The position numbers and the translations under genes were made by a program. This document shows positions 18,651-28,557 of a stretch of 64,000 nucleotides of DNA, piece by piece. Within the stretch, counting starts at the first letter, position 1. Each line of letters begins with the position of its first letter. The notes beneath the pieces were generated by a model. The model ran no database searches. It saw nothing but the letters and a program-made list of their open reading frames with translations, and was not told the DNA's origin. This DNA is from RFSX01 sp964495785. Lineage in GTDB: Bacteria > Bacteroidota > Bacteroidia > Chitinophagales > Saprospiraceae. The stretch is from NCBI GenBank assembly GCA_964495785.1, contig CAZBXL010000005.1:26527-90526 (forward strand), in the 5' to 3' direction.

Positions 18651-18857
18651 CTAATCTTCTTTCTGTGCCGTAAACTTGTCTTTAAATACTGGATAGAAAA
18701 ATGCCAGCATTAATACGATGTAAAATATAATCTTAGCATAGCCAGGTACGCTAAATCCAAATATCCTGTCGTCACAAGCTGGACACGTTAATAACTTATA
18801 TACCAATTGTGATAACATGATCAACCCAAATACGATATTAAATATATTTCTATTCAT
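18651..18857 (-). CDS. small membrane protein with CPAC motif
   Basis: 68 residues: a hydrophobic N-terminal helix, a LLTCPACDDRIFGFSV loop with a CxxC pair, a second helix and a charged tail. Comparable short proteins with a Cys pair and IFGF occur in Bacteroidota to my memory. The coding potential is plausible, but the length makes this uncertain. It lies 72 bp upstream of the SGNH gene on the same strand. Confidence 0.5.
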   Translation of the reverse strand: MNRNIFNIVFGLIMLSQLVYKLLTCPACDDRIFGFSVPGYAKIIFYIVLMLAFFYPVFKDKFTAQKED

Positions 18858-19163
18858 AAAATTTATTATTGTCTACAACTTAATCAATATTAGTATAATT
18901 GATTTTTATAATGGTAAGAAATGAAGGTACTGAAAATAATAGCGTGAGCATACTCTATGTAAAATAATAGAGGACATATAATAAAGAGGCATTTCGAACT
19001 TTAGGCCGCATTGTGTTGTATGATATGTTTGGAGTTAATTATTTTGTAATACAATTAATCTTTGGATGAATTGTGTTGAATAGCAATTTATAATGAGTTG
19101 ATACATATCCTGCTTTATAACTTTGTGGATATTTCATTAACAGCACTTAATATAGTATAGATA
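18858..19163. other. intergenic region before DASS transporter
   Basis: About 306 AT-rich bases between divergent genes. No gene, strong hairpin or exact TAnnTTTG element was found. Confidence 0.3.
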
Positions 19164-20948
19164 TTGACATTAGAAATCATTATATTATTTGTTATACTCG
19201 GTATCTCTACCTTACTATTTATTACCGAGACTTTTCCTGTAGACAAGGTGGCTTTCTTGGTGTTGGTGTCTTTGTTACTGTTTGGGTTGGTATCTCCAGA
19301 AGAGGCCGTCTCTGGATTTAGTAATCCTGCGGTAGTTACGATATTAGCATTGATGATAATCACATCTGCTTTAGAAAAAAATGGGACGATAGGACTATTA
19401 GCAGATATGATGATACCATTGTTCAAGCTTCCCTTGTTATTTTCTGTGCCTTGTATAATGTTGGTAGTAGGAGGCTGTTCAGCGTTCATTAGTACGACGG
19501 CGGTGGTAATATTATTTGTTAAGATAGTACCCACACTGGCACATCGACACAGCATTGATATAGCAAAGTTTATGATGCCCATATCTTTTGCGGGGATTAT
19601 AGGCGGTAGTTGTACCCTCATGGGGACAAGTACTAATCTGTTGGTTAATCAGATAGCTATAAAGTCGGGTCTTGACCCTATGCATTTCTTCCAAGTGACG
19701 CCTTTGGGGATTATACTTTTAGTAGCGGGTGTAGTTATTACGTCAGGGTTAGCTATTTCTTTCTTAAGGAATAGTGGGAAGGTGGTTAATCAAAATCAAT
19801 TTCCCAGATATATAACCCTTCTCCGTATACTACCAAAGAATAAGATTATAGGGAAAACATTTAGAGATACGGATATCTACAAAGATAACAACACTAAACT
19901 TCTTCAGATTAAAAGAGATAAAAAGGTTATCAAATATCCATCTTATTGGCAGACTTTCCGTGATGGGGACGAGTTAGTTATTAGCTCTGATGTAGAGAAA
20001 ATATTAAACTTAAAGACTGATGAACATTATGAATTAATTAATGAATCTGAGGAAGATGAGACTAAGAGTTATTCGGGGAGGATTGTAGAATATTTGGTTT
20101 TGCCAGGTTCTGATCTATTGGGTAAAAAATTATCGGAATTGAGTTCTAACGATTTAGATGGTGCCTTGCCAGTAGCACTTAATAAACATAGGAATCTTGT
20201 AAATGCTAATAGAAAGTTAGTGCAACCTAAGGATAGTAAAGATAGAATAGAAATAGCCGATAGGCTCCTAATAGAACTTGATGATAATAATGATGTCAAC
20301 TGGCTCATGGATAGAGGAAATAAGATCCTCAATCATATGAACCAACCAAATAAAGAAAAATTTAAAAAATTTCTTTCTCTTGCTATTTTAATTTTGGTGA
20401 TTATAGCAGCGGCATCAGGGATGCTATCTATCATGACAAGTTCTCTTATGGGAGTGGCGTTACTTATTCTATGCCGTTGTACGACAATGGAGTACTCCTA
20501 TAGTTCGATCAATTGGCAAGTCATATTTTTATTGGCTGGACTCTTGCCCTTAGGAGCTGCCATGAGCAACTCTGGTGCTGATAATTTTATAAGCGAAAAT
20601 CTACTTTCTATATGCAGCGATCATAGTCCCAGTATAGTACTTAGTCTACTTTTCTTAGCTACCATGCTTGTAAGTAGCGTCATATCTAATAATGCCACAG
20701 CAATCATATTTACTCCGATTGCCATATCACTTGCTACGGGATTACAGTTGTCTCCTTTACCATTTCTTATCATCATAATGTTAGCAGCTAATTTTAGCTT
20801 CTTTACGCCTATTGGTTACCAGACTAATACGATTGTCTATGGTATGGGTATCTATAGGTTTCGTGACTTTGTGGTAGTGGGAGGTGTTTTGTCATTATCA
20901 CTTTGGATCATTTCGTCACTACTGACACCCATGATATTTCCGATGTGA
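19164..20948 (+). CDS. SLC13/DASS-family anion transporter with two RCK_C domains
   Basis: A 594-residue inner-membrane protein. The N-terminal half has helices with TTAVVILFVKIVP and GGSCTLMGTSTNLLVNQ (about 109-160), and the C-terminal half has VISNNATAIIFTPIAIS (about 510-526); these paired hairpin motifs mark divalent-anion:Na+ symporters. Between them two TrkA_C/RCK_C ligand-binding domains (about 214-280 and 302-380) protrude into the cytosol, as in the SLC13 branch with possible sulfate or carboxylate substrates. No ATG fits the N-terminus; the start is taken as TTG at 19164. Confidence 0.87.
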   Translation: MTLEIIILFVILGISTLLFITETFPVDKVAFLVLVSLLLFGLVSPEEAVSGFSNPAVVTILALMIITSALEKNGTIGLLADMMIPLFKLPLLFSVPCIMLVVGGCSAFISTTAVVILFVKIVPTLAHRHSIDIAKFMMPISFAGIIGGSCTLMGTSTNLLVNQIAIKSGLDPMHFFQVTPLGIILLVAGVVITSGLAISFLRNSGKVVNQNQFPRYITLLRILPKNKIIGKTFRDTDIYKDNNTKLLQIKRDKKVIKYPSYWQTFRDGDELVISSDVEKILNLKTDEHYELINESEEDETKSYSGRIVEYLVLPGSDLLGKKLSELSSNDLDGALPVALNKHRNLVNANRKLVQPKDSKDRIEIADRLLIELDDNNDVNWLMDRGNKILNHMNQPNKEKFKKFLSLAILILVIIAAASGMLSIMTSSLMGVALLILCRCTTMEYSYSSINWQVIFLLAGLLPLGAAMSNSGADNFISENLLSICSDHSPSIVLSLLFLATMLVSSVISNNATAIIFTPIAISLATGLQLSPLPFLIIIMLAANFSFFTPIGYQTNTIVYGMGIYRFRDFVVVGGVLSLSLWIISSLLTPMIFPM

Positions 20949-21404
20949 TACCTGTTTTAAATAAGCTGAATTACGCATTTAAAATACACGGGTTAATAAT
21001 TATGAGCTGACCATTTTTTGAAGTTGGCCTTTTTCATTTTAGGTTCTAATGGCTCAAATTTCGTTAAGAACGGGGTTGTGTCTGAGCCGAAGGCGAGTTT
21101 AAGCCCGTTTAGGAATTTTAGTTTTTAGAATCGTTAAGAAATGAAATCAGCCTTGTCCCGATAGATATCGGGATTGTTTCGTTTTTGTTTCAAGACAAAA
21201 ATGAAAGCTTGCCGGCGAGGCATAAAAATAACTTATTGATTATTAATTAATTAAAATGTCTAATGGAACTAAATATGTGTATCTTAAATGTGATACTCAG
21301 TAAATAAGAATGCTAAGAAACCTATTCAATGGATCCTGTCATATTTTGAGTAGAAAATTGTTCACCCAAAGCGAACAAGATAAAGTTAAGCAAGTAATGT
21401 AACT
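20949..21404. other. 456-bp intergenic region with dense inverted repeats
   Basis: No gene. Inverted repeats seen: ggctca/tgagcc (21051-21056/21083-21088), aacggg/cccgtt (21069-21074/21104-21109), tcccgata/tatcggga (21156-21173) and tttttgt/acaaaaa (21182-21201). The first two interleave, as in a pseudoknot. The 10-mer tcgttaagaa occurs at 21061 and again at 21131. This GC-richer block differs from the AT-rich flanks and could be a structured RNA or decayed mobile DNA. Confidence 0.45.
21156..21173. repeat. palindrome tcccgata-ga-tatcggga
   Basis: A perfect 8-bp palindromic arm with a 2-nt centre. A close relative (cccga...tcggg core, followed by the same attgtt) lies inside the transposase at 63311-63330, and the 13-mer tatcgggattgtt is shared. 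It looks like one copy of a dispersed genomic palindrome. Confidence 0.55.
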
Positions 21405-21941
21405 ATGAATGTAGGCGAAGAAATCAAAGACAGAACACAGGATCTATCTAACGGTCAGTTAATAGACTCACAACAAAAGAAAATTATTGCTAAGGCCACG
21501 GCTAAAGCGTCTACAGTAGCAGCATTGCCCGTGCCGCTGCTGGATGTCGTAGGGGTCGTCTACATACAGATAGATATGGTAAAGAAACTGGCCAATTCTT
21601 ACAATATAGAGATAGAAAAAGATGGTAAGTTGCTTATCAGTTCTTTACTGACAGCTATAATTTCTAAGTTGATATCTGAAGCTGCAGGCTCTCTCGCCGT
21701 GTCTACCAAAGTCGAAAAGATATTCGGCGAGTCACTTATAAAAGCGACAATAAGTGGATTCCTTACAACTGTCGTAGGGGATGTATATAACGAACACTTC
21801 CGTGCAGGAGGTTCAGTAGATTCTATCGGAATAGATGATTATATTGACTACTTTAAAATACAAGCTCAATCTGATAAGTTTTCTGTAGCTAATATAAGTT
21901 CAGGACTCGTAGACAAAGCTTTGGATAGTGTAGGAATTTAA
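21405..21941 (+). CDS. DUF697-family protein
   Basis: A 178-residue protein whose KATAKASTVAALPVPLLDVVGVVYIQIDMVKKLANSYNIEI segment (about 29-70) matches the DUF697 pattern (alternating small residues, PxPxxD, then Q-x-x-M). Two hydrophobic stretches near 35-50 and 75-95 could insert in or lie on a membrane. The family is often fused to or placed next to GTPases; none is here. The holin-like gene follows 20 bases later on the same strand. Confidence 0.72.
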   Translation: MNVGEEIKDRTQDLSNGQLIDSQQKKIIAKATAKASTVAALPVPLLDVVGVVYIQIDMVKKLANSYNIEIEKDGKLLISSLLTAIISKLISEAAGSLAVSTKVEKIFGESLIKATISGFLTTVVGDVYNEHFRAGGSVDSIGIDDYIDYFKIQAQSDKFSVANISSGLVDKALDSVGI

Positions 21942-21961
21942 TATTTTTACAAAAAATAATA

Positions 21962-22282
21962 ATGATAGTAAATATAATTATAGGTAGTGTAGCATTCTAT
22001 GTAGGAGGTATGCTTCTCTCAGGAGTACAGATGAAAAGTGTACTTCAGTGTGTTATAGTAGCCATAGTTATAGGTATACTTGATTTTACCTTGGGTAATT
22101 TTCTGAGAATAGTATCATTAGGTATACTGACTCTGGGAATATTTAATTGGTTGCTGAATGCTATCTTAATCCAAGTAGCTGATTGGTTTCTGCCAGGCTT
22201 CAAGGTGAAGAACTTTTGGTGGGCACTGGGACTTGCCGCTATCGTAAGTATAGTAAGTGGACTACTGTCCAAGATTATCTGA
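21962..22282 (+). CDS. four-TM phage-holin-family (PF04020 type) membrane protein
   Basis: 106 residues with four membrane helices and the typical IVIGILDFTLGNFLRIVSLGILTLGIFNWLLNAILIQVADWFLPGFKV centre (about 36-83). Despite the family name these proteins are chromosomal in many Bacteroidota and are not evidence of a prophage; no other phage gene is seen. Probably co-transcribed with the DUF697 gene, which may point to a shared envelope role (inference). Confidence 0.82.
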   Translation: MIVNIIIGSVAFYVGGMLLSGVQMKSVLQCVIVAIVIGILDFTLGNFLRIVSLGILTLGIFNWLLNAILIQVADWFLPGFKVKNFWWALGLAAIVSIVSGLLSKII

Positions 22283-22438
22283 TCTTCATTCTGAGTTAGA
22301 AGACCTATTGCAAATTATATTAAATTCTTTTTTATGGCTATCAGTCATAAGGTTCCAATATGTTTATTAGTAAATAAAAAAAAACACTGGATAATCCGTA
22401 TCCCTCCATCTTTAATCTCCCTATAGAGAGAGAAATTT

Positions 22439-23554
22439 TTAGTTGATGATTGTCAAGACGAAAGCTATAGCACATACAATTAATCCTCCCATAAATACAG
22501 CGTATGCTATTTGTAGATATCTGTATTTTTTAGCTAAGACACTTCCTAAATAGTATAAGTCTTTTGAGAGAGAATTATATAGAAGTTCTCTATCGCCTTG
22601 CAGATGATTCATACCCCATTCAAATTCTTCTAAATCCATTTTATAGAAGTTTCCAAAAAACAGAATGTTGACATTATTATTTAGAAAACTTTCTCTAGAA
22701 TAAGGGGCACTACTTACCTTGGGTCTTGTAGCTAATATCGCAAAAAACATAGTCACTATATTGACGATAATGATCAATACTGTGGGTATTAAAAATTCTG
22801 GATTGCTATCTATTTTTGTTGCAAGATTGGATATAATGAGCGACAGCATGATTGCAGTAATTGAAAGCAGGATGTTAGATTTGTTATCGGCAATTTTGCT
22901 GAGTTGATTATGATTTCTGAGTGCCACTCGGTACATCGTTTCTATCCCTTTTTCAGGGATATCTTTTTTATTTGCCTTTCTTATATCTTTTAATTTTTCT
23001 TTCTCTTCTATAAGATTTTTCTTTTTTCTTTTGTTGAATAATTTCTTTGCTGATTTAGTGTACCAGTTGTGCTTCGCTAAGAATTTTACATTATTATCTA
23101 ACCAATCTTCTGTTGTAATTTTAGTCTGAGTAAAAGCCTCTTGTTCTTCTTTTAATTTGAGAGAGTTCTCAGTGAAGCTTTTTTGACCAAGGTGTGCAAG
23201 GTCTGCATCTTTTATAATTTGTTCCAGCTTGTTCGTCGGCTCATAGTCCATCTGTGTGGCTAGGATTGTACTTTTAACTATAGAAATGCTCTCTGTGTCA
23301 TAATTGTATTTATTCAAAAATCCTTCTGCATTCAGAGCACTTTTAGTTTCATGATGTTCAGGATCTTCTATGAATCCTGTATCATGAAAGAGTGCTGCGA
23401 TCAACAATAATTCTGTTCTTTTGTCATCGAGATTTTCTTTCTCTGCTATTTGCTTGGCCGAGCTATACACAGCCATGGTGTGATCTAATGAATGATATGC
23501 ACACCGTTTGTCCGTAAAAAATTGTTCTATGTAAGTTTTGGCCTCTTTTATCAT
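22439..23554 (-). CDS. HD-domain protein with Pycsar-effector-type (PycTM/DUF5706) membrane domain
   Basis: Residues 1-170 are an HD phosphohydrolase domain: HSLDH (21-25), the HD pair FHD (56-58), HH (67-68) and KDAD (115-118). A Lys-rich linker follows (about 165-198). Residues 204-370 match the DUF5706/PycTM pattern: a conserved helix ALRNHNQLSKIADNKSNILLS, then membrane segments at about 228-245, 254-274 and 347-370. In Pycsar antiphage systems PycTM proteins disrupt the inner membrane on binding cUMP or cCMP. No cyclase gene is in the window, so this is an orphan; the HD domain may hydrolyse a nucleotide. It diverges from the GAF-like gene with 122 bp between starts. Confidence 0.82.
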   Translation of the reverse strand: MIKEAKTYIEQFFTDKRCAYHSLDHTMAVYSSAKQIAEKENLDDKRTELLLIAALFHDTGFIEDPEHHETKSALNAEGFLNKYNYDTESISIVKSTILATQMDYEPTNKLEQIIKDADLAHLGQKSFTENSLKLKEEQEAFTQTKITTEDWLDNNVKFLAKHNWYTKSAKKLFNKRKKKNLIEEKEKLKDIRKANKKDIPEKGIETMYRVALRNHNQLSKIADNKSNILLSITAIMLSLIISNLATKIDSNPEFLIPTVLIIIVNIVTMFFAILATRPKVSSAPYSRESFLNNNVNILFFGNFYKMDLEEFEWGMNHLQGDRELLYNSLSKDLYYLGSVLAKKYRYLQIAYAVFMGGLIVCAIAFVLTIIN

Positions 23555-23676
23555 TATTAAAATTATGGTGTGTAAATTGTATAATTATAAGCAGATTATT
23601 CCTTCATTGCTTAGATAATAGGCAAAATACGGTCTTGAAGACTATATTTAGCTAACATTACTATAATTTTTTGACT

Positions 23677-25985
23677 ATGAATGAAAAGATAAATTTTATA
23701 AGTCTCGAGAAGCCCTTTGTTTTGAAATTAGGCTTTGATAAACTGATCGAAGAATTAAATAATCTTGATGGTCAGGGATGTGCTAAGAACAATGCATACG
23801 TCAAAAGTGTATTATCTGATCTTAAGGATATCTCTAAGCTCAAGGATGGTTTTCTTAACTCTCGTGGCTGGCAAGAGTACGAGGCCGATATCTATAAACT
23901 ATTATCTTTTTTATTTCCCGATCTTCTATCTGAAAATGAGATAAAAGTAGCTCTGCCGCCCTTCAGCCCTAATGTGTTATTTGCAAGCAAAAGATTCAAG
24001 TCAATTTTTGGAGAGATAGATCAAGTTGAAGCCAAAGAGGTGATGGCTTTCAATGCAGATAATATGTATATACTGATGTGCAAACTTATTTGTAAGCTAT
24101 ATTATAATGTAAATTTCAGAGTAGATGTAAGAACAGTGTACCAAGTCACTGATGGGAGGGGTGTTGTCAAATTTTATAAGTCGACATACAATGCAGATTT
24201 TATGACTCTCACTCCCTTAGGAGAGCCACCCGTATTAACTGAATCTGATATCAGTATCTTAAAGGCGAATGATGATAATGTAGAATTATGGAAGGAATAT
24301 TTTCCGCCGTTAAGCTGGGAGGTTAGAGGTTTTGGTATTAAAAGTTTCGTAGACGTGAGTCATGAGGAGGCTATCGGAAAAATTAAATCTATACTTCTGA
24401 ATCAAGGTGCAGAAGACTCTTCTGAGAAGTCAAAAGGAGATATCAATTCTATGATGAGTACCTTGTTGAATACGCCGGGTATTGAGGGAGGGTTTCTCTT
24501 TTATGATAATGTCAATGAGTCATTTCACACTTTAGAAGAAGAGGCAGATAGTTTTGCTATTGAGGGCAATTTACATTGTAGTCAAGAAGAGTTGTTATGT
24601 CACGAAAATTTGAGAATAATCTTTGAAGTCAAAGGGAATATTGTCATACCTGATATAGAAAGTATATCTGACGAGAGTAAGTTATCTACCTTATATATTA
24701 ATCTTAAGAAAAAAGATATTAAGAGTTACTTGATGGTGCCTTTGTTTAATAAAGGTGAATTGTTAGGTGTTATAGAGATAGCAAGTCGTATCTCACAATC
24801 TCTGGATCCTACGGCGATCATGGTCGTCAATCGAGTCAAGGATTTATTTCTTAATACGGTTAAGCGATTACAGGACGAGAGCGAAAATCAATTATCGTCT
24901 ATTATCCAAAGAGAGTTTACTTCCATTCATCCATCTGTAGCATGGCGATTTAGAGAAGAGGCGAGGACTGCTATACATCTTGATGCCTCTTCAGAAAAAT
25001 ATGATTTTCCTGAGATATCATTTAGATCTCTTACGGCACTCTATGGACAAAGTGATATAGCCGGCTCTTCAGTAGCTCGGAACAATGCTATCGAGTCTGA
25101 TCTTTCTAATCAGATGGGGACTGTACAGAGTATTGTCAAAAATCTAAAGTCACACATGTCGATGCCGCTTTTAGATAGTATTATCTATCAAATAACGATC
25201 ATCAATGAAAAACTGGATAGCGACCTTGCTGCAGGGATGGAACAAGAAGTTCTTGAGTTTTTGAGAAATACAATTAATCCGTTGTTTAATGAGATGAGGC
25301 ATAGAGATCACGATCTGTCCGACGAGATTAATGACTACTTTGATAGGATAGGGGAGAACAAGGAAGTGATATATGATAAAAGAAAAGATTATGATGATAC
25401 CGTTAACTTAATTAATCAGCACCTATCGAGTCGATTAGATGCTGAACAAAAAGAAGCTCAAGAAATATATCCACATTTCTTCGAGAGATATAAGACTGAT
25501 GGTGTAGATCATAATATGTACATAGGTCAGGAGATCGCTCCTAAGATTCCATTTAATAAGTTGTACTTAGACAACTTGCGATTATGGCAGTTAAAGACAA
25601 TGTGCCAACTCGAAATAGAGCACCGGCAACGTATGAGTACATACCCTATGCCCTTAGAAATTGCGACACTCATAATGGTCTATTCTACGCCACTGGCCAT
25701 TAAGTACCGTATGGATGAAAAACAATTTGATGTCGATGGGGCTTACAATGCACGGTATGAAATTATTAAGAAAAGAATCGATAAGGCTCATATTAAAAAT
25801 ACCAAAGAAAGAATTACTCAAGTAGGGAAGATAGTCATCATCTATACTCAGGCAGTGGACTTAGAACACTATTTGAATTATGTTTCTTTCCTTACTTACG
25901 AGGGTTACTTCTTAGGAGAACCAGAATCATTTGATGTCGAGGACTTAGAAGGAGTAGTCGGCCTTAAGGCCCTCCGTCTCAAAAT
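23677..25985 (+). CDS. large GAF-like protein, 3' end lost in gap
   Basis: About 769 residues before the N run. The first ~240 residues are an unrecognised alpha/beta region. Residues about 258-395 look like a GAF domain (INSMMSTLLNTPGIEGGFLFYDN ... DIKSYLMVPLFNKGELLGVIEIASR). The remainder is a long, largely helical region without recognisable catalytic residues. No signal peptide or membrane helix, so cytosolic. It resembles uncharacterised Bacteroidota GAF proteins. The ATG at 23677 is preferred over an in-frame TTG six bases earlier. It shares its upstream region with the divergent HD-PycTM gene. Confidence 0.75.
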
Positions 25986-26085
25986 NNNNNNNNNNNNNNN
26001 NNNNNNNNNNNNNNNNNNNNNNNNNNNNNNNNNNNNNNNNNNNNNNNNNNNNNNNNNNNNNNNNNNNNNNNNNNNNNNNNNNNNN
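25986..26085. other. assembly gap of 100 N
   Basis: A scaffold join that removes the 3' end of the GAF-like gene. Only 15 known bases separate it from the corA-like stop codon. Confidence 0.98.
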
Positions 26086-26100
26086 ATTTTTATACGAAAA

Positions 26101-27153
26101 TTAAAACCATTTTTTCTTCTTGAAGAAAAGCAACATCCCTACAGTCACGACGATCATTACAAACCACATAATAAAATAACTGTATTTATATTTTAACTCT
26201 GGGACGTATTCAAAATTGGTACCATAGATTCCTGCAATGAAAGTAAGTGGTATAAAAATGACTGAAAATACAGTAAGAAATTTCATGATATCATTCAGTT
26301 TTGTACTGATGATGGTATGATAGATATTAAGTTGATCCGACAATATCTCACGGTAGGTATCAGATGCATCATTCGCCTGGCTTATGTTATCTTCTAATTC
26401 TTTAAAGTGAACGTAGTTTCCCTCTGTGATAAGATCGGAGTCTATTTTAGCTAATGAGAAAATCATTTCCTTAGCAGGTTTAATACACTTGCGTAAGAAG
26501 TTGAGTTCTCTCTTATAGTCGTTGATCTCGTTGATTATATTTTGATCTGGATTGAGAAGTAGGGTGTCTTCTAAGTTTTCAATTTTTTCTCCTAATATGC
26601 TAATGACATGGAGGTAGTTATCTACAACAATATCTAATAAGGCAAAGGTTAAATAATCTGTTCCGCCATTTCTTATCCTTTTCTTTTGTTTTCTGATTCT
26701 ATCTCTGATAGGCTCAAATACATCCCCACGTTGTTCTTGAAATGAGATTAGTACAGTATTCGTTAGAATTAAACTTAAGTTCTCGACTATAATTCTCGTA
26801 CTATCTACATCCATCCGCAACATCTTTACAGTGATCAATACGCAATTGTCATACTCTATTGCTCGTGGTCGAGCTTCAGTATTAAGCACCTCTGCCATTA
26901 CTAAAGTATCAATTCCAAATGTTGATGTGAGTTCATGCATGATAGCCGTATTATGCAATCCATCTACATTTAACCAAGTCACTGTTTCCTTATGCTGAAA
27001 TTCGCTGACTTCCTTTACTGTATTGAAAGCGTTCTCAGTCAGGTTATGCGAGTCAAAATCAATTATCCGCAACGATACATTATCTTCTTTTTTTTCTCCT
27101 CTGAAGATGAGTTCATCGGGAGCAATGCCTATATTCTTTTTAACTTTTTTCAT
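26101..27153 (-). CDS. CorA-like Mg/Co channel protein with GTN signature
   Basis: A 350-residue CorA-superfamily protein: alpha/beta cytosolic domain (about 25-160), long helical stalk, then two C-terminal membrane helices (about 290-310 and 325-343) and a Lys-rich tail KKKKWF. The pore-loop signature, normally YGMNF, reads IYGTNFEYVPEL with Gly311-Thr312-Asn313, so the conserved Met is replaced by Thr (codon acc). GMN is considered essential in CorA, so transport selectivity may differ. The overall family assignment is firm; magnesium transport is not. Confidence 0.85.
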   Translation of the reverse strand: MKKVKKNIGIAPDELIFRGEKKEDNVSLRIIDFDSHNLTENAFNTVKEVSEFQHKETVTWLNVDGLHNTAIMHELTSTFGIDTLVMAEVLNTEARPRAIEYDNCVLITVKMLRMDVDSTRIIVENLSLILTNTVLISFQEQRGDVFEPIRDRIRKQKKRIRNGGTDYLTFALLDIVVDNYLHVISILGEKIENLEDTLLLNPDQNIINEINDYKRELNFLRKCIKPAKEMIFSLAKIDSDLITEGNYVHFKELEDNISQANDASDTYREILSDQLNIYHTIISTKLNDIMKFLTVFSVIFIPLTFIAGIYGTNFEYVPELKYKYSYFIMWFVMIVVTVGMLLFFKKKKWF

Positions 27154-27437
27154 ATTGTCTTTTCTCCTTTTTTTGAAAGAAGTAAAATTGTACTTCTAAT
27201 TTTACTGTAGAGTAGACGAGTGTTATTCATCTATTGTGCAATAAAAATAGAACGGTACTGTAAAGATGATCAATATTAAGTAAGATAATACAATTTATAT
27301 TTATCACTTATCAAAGAATTCGTAACAGTGATATGTCATCTACCGAAAGCATAGAAGAGTGTATTGTGTCTCGTATTCGAAATCAATGAATGCTTTCATT
27401 AGAGGCAAGTAAGAAGGTAAGTTGGGATTAAGCTGCA

Positions 27438-28154
27438 CTAAATTCTATCCCATCCGCGACCCCTGGTGGTCCAAGCAGAATAGGTGATTACTCGGGCAAA
27501 TCCTTGATTTTTGTTATACATATATGTCCATCCGTTAGCATCGACTGCCATACCTGTATTTCTAATCATGACATTTAATCTATCATAATCATTATCAAAT
27601 AGAGTGAAGTTATTAGTGTAGTAATCGAAGGATTGACCTACGTATGATTTTTCGGTCTTCCATCCGCTTATATTTATTTTTTCATCTGTGAATTCATTTA
27701 GTGGAAAACCTATTTCGTTTCTAAAGAATAAATTAACCAGATGACTCCTATTGCGTTCACTACTAATTGATGATATTTTTAAACTATCATTCTCTACAGA
27801 CCATTGATTTATATAGATGCTATCCTTTGCTAAGTAATTATCATTTGTTTCAAAAATTGCAGATGTAGGTAATATACTTTCTTGAACTATATACTTTTGA
27901 TCAATGATATCCATGACCGCTAACTCAAGAGTGTCAGATGTATAATTGAATTCAAAATTATCATCGTCATGATAAGACTCGCCTTGTAGATATACAAATA
28001 GAAAACGATCTCCAATTTGAAGATTTTCTATGTCCATCATATCTGAATGTTGTCCATCACCGTCGATGCCATCATCATTGTTGCATGATGATATGAGGCT
28101 TATAATTGCAAGGCACATTATTAGGCATAGAAGCGAAATAAAATTTTCTTTCAT
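27438..28154 (-). CDS. hypothetical lipoprotein
   Basis: 238 residues with a lipoprotein signal (hydrophobic 6-20, LISSC, Cys24) followed by an acidic linker NNDDGIDGDGQHSDMMD. The mature part is beta-rich and contains many Asn/Asp/Tyr residues, ending SAWTTRGRGWDRI. No family is recognised. It starts 11 bases after the stop of a second exported-type protein on the same strand, so both lie in one unit. Confidence 0.7.
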   Translation of the reverse strand: MKENFISLLCLIMCLAIISLISSCNNDDGIDGDGQHSDMMDIENLQIGDRFLFVYLQGESYHDDDNFEFNYTSDTLELAVMDIIDQKYIVQESILPTSAIFETNDNYLAKDSIYINQWSVENDSLKISSISSERNRSHLVNLFFRNEIGFPLNEFTDEKINISGWKTEKSYVGQSFDYYTNNFTLFDNDYDRLNVMIRNTGMAVDANGWTYMYNKNQGFARVITYSAWTTRGRGWDRI

Positions 28155-28165
28155 TGCATTTGTTT

Positions 28166-28436
28166 TTATTTCTCTATCAGGAGTATTCTGGTGATAGTCC
28201 TCTCATTCAGATATTTATTACAATCTGAATTCTCGTCTCGAGGTAAAGTTTCGCAGATGTCTTCACAGTTTTCATTAATGACGAATGGTCTTGAGAGATC
28301 AGCACAGTGAGCTATCAGTTCGATAAATTGTTGATTGTTATATTCTGTCAGTGCATAATGAAACTGGCATTCGATATCCTCATTGTTATAAAGTTTGTAT
28401 TCTCCCAACAGATTATCACAGTCCAAAAACATATCT
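28166..28436 (-). CDS. hypothetical protein, 5' end lost in gap
   Basis: About 90 C-terminal residues: CQFHYALTEYNNQQFIELIAHCADLSRPFVINENCEDICETL and a tail. Seven Cys in so short a stretch suggest a disulfide-containing exported protein like its downstream neighbour. The start lies in or beyond the N run; the ATG at 28432 is probably internal. Family not recognised. Confidence 0.6.
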
Positions 28437-28536
28437 NNNNNNNNNNNNNNNNNNNNNNNNNNNNNNNNNNNNNNNNNNNNNNNNNNNNNNNNNNNNNNNN
28501 NNNNNNNNNNNNNNNNNNNNNNNNNNNNNNNNNNNN
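28437..28536. other. assembly gap of 100 N
   Basis: A scaffold join between two minus-strand exported-protein genes; the upstream gene (28558-29337) is complete and the downstream one is truncated. Confidence 0.98.
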
Positions 28537-28557
28537 TTGACTTTCATTATTGTTATA

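Noticed and set aside
19115..19621. 168-codon minus-strand frame opposite the DASS transporter
   Set aside because: It is the mirror of conserved membrane-protein codons; the plus-strand product matches a family and this one does not.
21962..22282. Phage-holin-family gene as a sign of prophage
   Set aside because: This family is commonly chromosomal in Bacteroidota and no other phage gene is near.
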